From assembly GCA_036556985.1 (NCBI GenBank), contig DATBIK010000090.1, forward strand, positions 1 through 6,844: a DNA stretch of 6,844 nt, given 5' to 3'. Within the stretch, counting starts at the first letter, position 1. Every line of letters begins with the position of its first letter. The translations under genes were made by a program, and so were the position numbers. Shown piece after piece: positions 6,307 to 6,844 of this stretch. This DNA comes from JAPSGM01 sp036556985 (GTDB lineage Bacteria; Chloroflexota; Limnocylindria; QHBO01). The notes under the pieces were generated by a model. It was not told the origin of the DNA and made no database searches. It was given only the letters and a program-made list of their open reading frames with translations.

Positions 6307-6370
6307 GGTTTCGGGCGCATCGGCCCTGCTTCGGCGCCGGTCGGGCGCGGCTCAATGGGGCATGCGCAGC

Positions 6371-6374
6371 GAGG
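6371..6374 (+). promoter_or_regulatory. Ribosome binding site deciding the CBS gene start
   Basis: GAGG ends 8 nt before the ATG at 6383, a normal Shine-Dalgarno position. The upstream in-frame ATG at 6362 has only GGGG one base before it, which is too close. The downstream start is therefore preferred. Confidence 0.5.
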
Positions 6375-6382
6375 ACACGCCG

Positions 6383-6799
6383 ATGACACTGGACCTCAAG
6401 GACCTGGCCGTGGGCGACGTGATGAGCGTCGATCCGATCACGGTCTCCGTCGACGCCACGATCGAGCAGGCGCAGGACATCCTGAGGCTGAACCACATCA
6501 CCGGGCTGCCAGTGGTCGGGACCGATGGCGCGCTCGTCGGCGTGCTGTCGCAGTCGGACCTCGTCTGGGGGCCGGGCCTGCACGTGGCCGCGCTGCTCCG
6601 CAAGAAGGCATCTGGCCTGCGGGTGGGCGAGCTGATGACGTCGCCGGCAGTGACCGTCGACCTGGACACCCCGGTGACCGACGCCGCGCGGCTCATGCTC
6701 GAGAACCGCGTCCATCGTCTCGTGGCGGTGGACGCCTCGGGACGGCCGGTGGGCGTGCTGTCGGCGACCGACTACGTCACGCTCGCCGCGGAGGCCTGA
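6383..6799 (+). CDS. Two-CBS-domain protein
   Basis: This 138-residue protein consists almost entirely of two CBS motifs, which pair to form a Bateman module. The first spans about residues 8-62 (VGDVMSVDPITVSVDATIEQ through GVLSQSDLV) and the second about 80-138 (VGELMTSPAVTVDLDTPVTD through GVLSATDYV). Each ends in the GVLSxxD strand whose acidic residue (D59, D130) commonly contacts ribose of bound AMP, ATP or related nucleotides. The insert of about 18 residues between the halves (WGPGLHVAALLRKKASGL) is typical of stand-alone bacterial CBS proteins. No catalytic or channel domain is attached, so it probably acts as a nucleotide-responsive regulatory subunit; its partner is not in view. 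An in-frame ATG at 6362 would add seven residues (MRSEDTP). Confidence 0.93.
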   Translation: MTLDLKDLAVGDVMSVDPITVSVDATIEQAQDILRLNHITGLPVVGTDGALVGVLSQSDLVWGPGLHVAALLRKKASGLRVGELMTSPAVTVDLDTPVTDAARLMLENRVHRLVAVDASGRPVGVLSATDYVTLAAEA

Positions 6800-6808
6800 C
6801 GCCTCCGC
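6788..6808 (+). terminator. Perfect hairpin with the CBS stop codon in its loop
   Basis: The arms GCGGAGGC (6788-6795) and GCCTCCGC (6801-6808) are perfectly complementary around the loop CTGAC, which contains the TGA stop (6797-6799). TCATTCAC follows, without a T run. It may end the transcript or protect its 3' end; coding constraint on the left arm makes chance less easy to rule out. Confidence 0.45.
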
Positions 6809-6844
6809 TCATTCACGCTCCGGTGATCTGGACCGATGGCCGGG
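6809..6844. other. Short tail, no supported gene
   Basis: Only 36 bases remain. GTG at 6824 and ATG at 6835 could each begin a plus-strand gene, but there is too little sequence to support either. Confidence 0.3.

Noticed and set aside
1..6844. Defence system, phage or transposon content
   Set aside because: No transposase, integrase, nuclease-helicase pair, toxin-antitoxin pair, repeat array or tRNA-like sequence was seen; base composition looks even throughout.

Overview
This is a GC-rich bacterial chromosomal window (roughly 70% G+C by eye) with tightly packed genes and short gaps. I see no mobile elements, CRISPR array, tRNA or rRNA, and nothing that looks like a defence island. The gene set is a TPR protein resembling LuxR-type regulators, a GGDEF protein with GAF-like sensor regions, an M3 peptidase, a tiny Cys-rich zinc ribbon, and J-like and CBS proteins. 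Together with apparent leaderless promoters, it suggests a soil or freshwater Chloroflexota lineage (Limnocylindria-like) or a deep actinobacterial relative. This assignment is inference from protein style and base composition, not from a marker gene.

Layout. Positions 1-1073 (minus strand) hold the N-terminal 357 codons of a TPR protein that runs off the left edge. A 105-bp divergent region separates it from a soluble diguanylate cyclase (1179-2591, plus). A 22-bp gap, made entirely of a perfect inverted repeat, leads to an M3A (thimet oligopeptidase-like) metallopeptidase (2614-4596, plus). The peptidase converges with a two-gene minus-strand unit: a 64-residue zinc-ribbon protein (5416-5610) followed 3 nt later by an alpha/beta hydrolase (4621-5412). 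Divergent from that unit is a J-like protein with a C-terminal ExoX_C-like module (5734-6270, plus). A two-CBS-domain protein (6383-6799, plus) and 45 bp of tail close the window.

How the parts may work together. No single pathway is evident. The diguanylate cyclase (c-di-GMP synthesis), the TPR regulator and the CBS protein (adenosine-nucleotide sensing) are signalling genes. The peptidase and hydrolase are housekeeping or catabolic enzymes, and the J-like protein may act with nucleic acids or chaperones. The most interesting signals are non-coding. Three starts (TPR, peptidase, zinc ribbon) have a TANNNT box 8-9 nt upstream of the ATG and no Shine-Dalgarno, as expected for leaderless transcription. 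Two of them share 15 of 18 bases. Hairpins lie at or just after the stop codons of the four plus-strand genes, and one hairpin appears to carry the next gene's -10 box in its loop. The J-like protein also has HPE in place of HPD.
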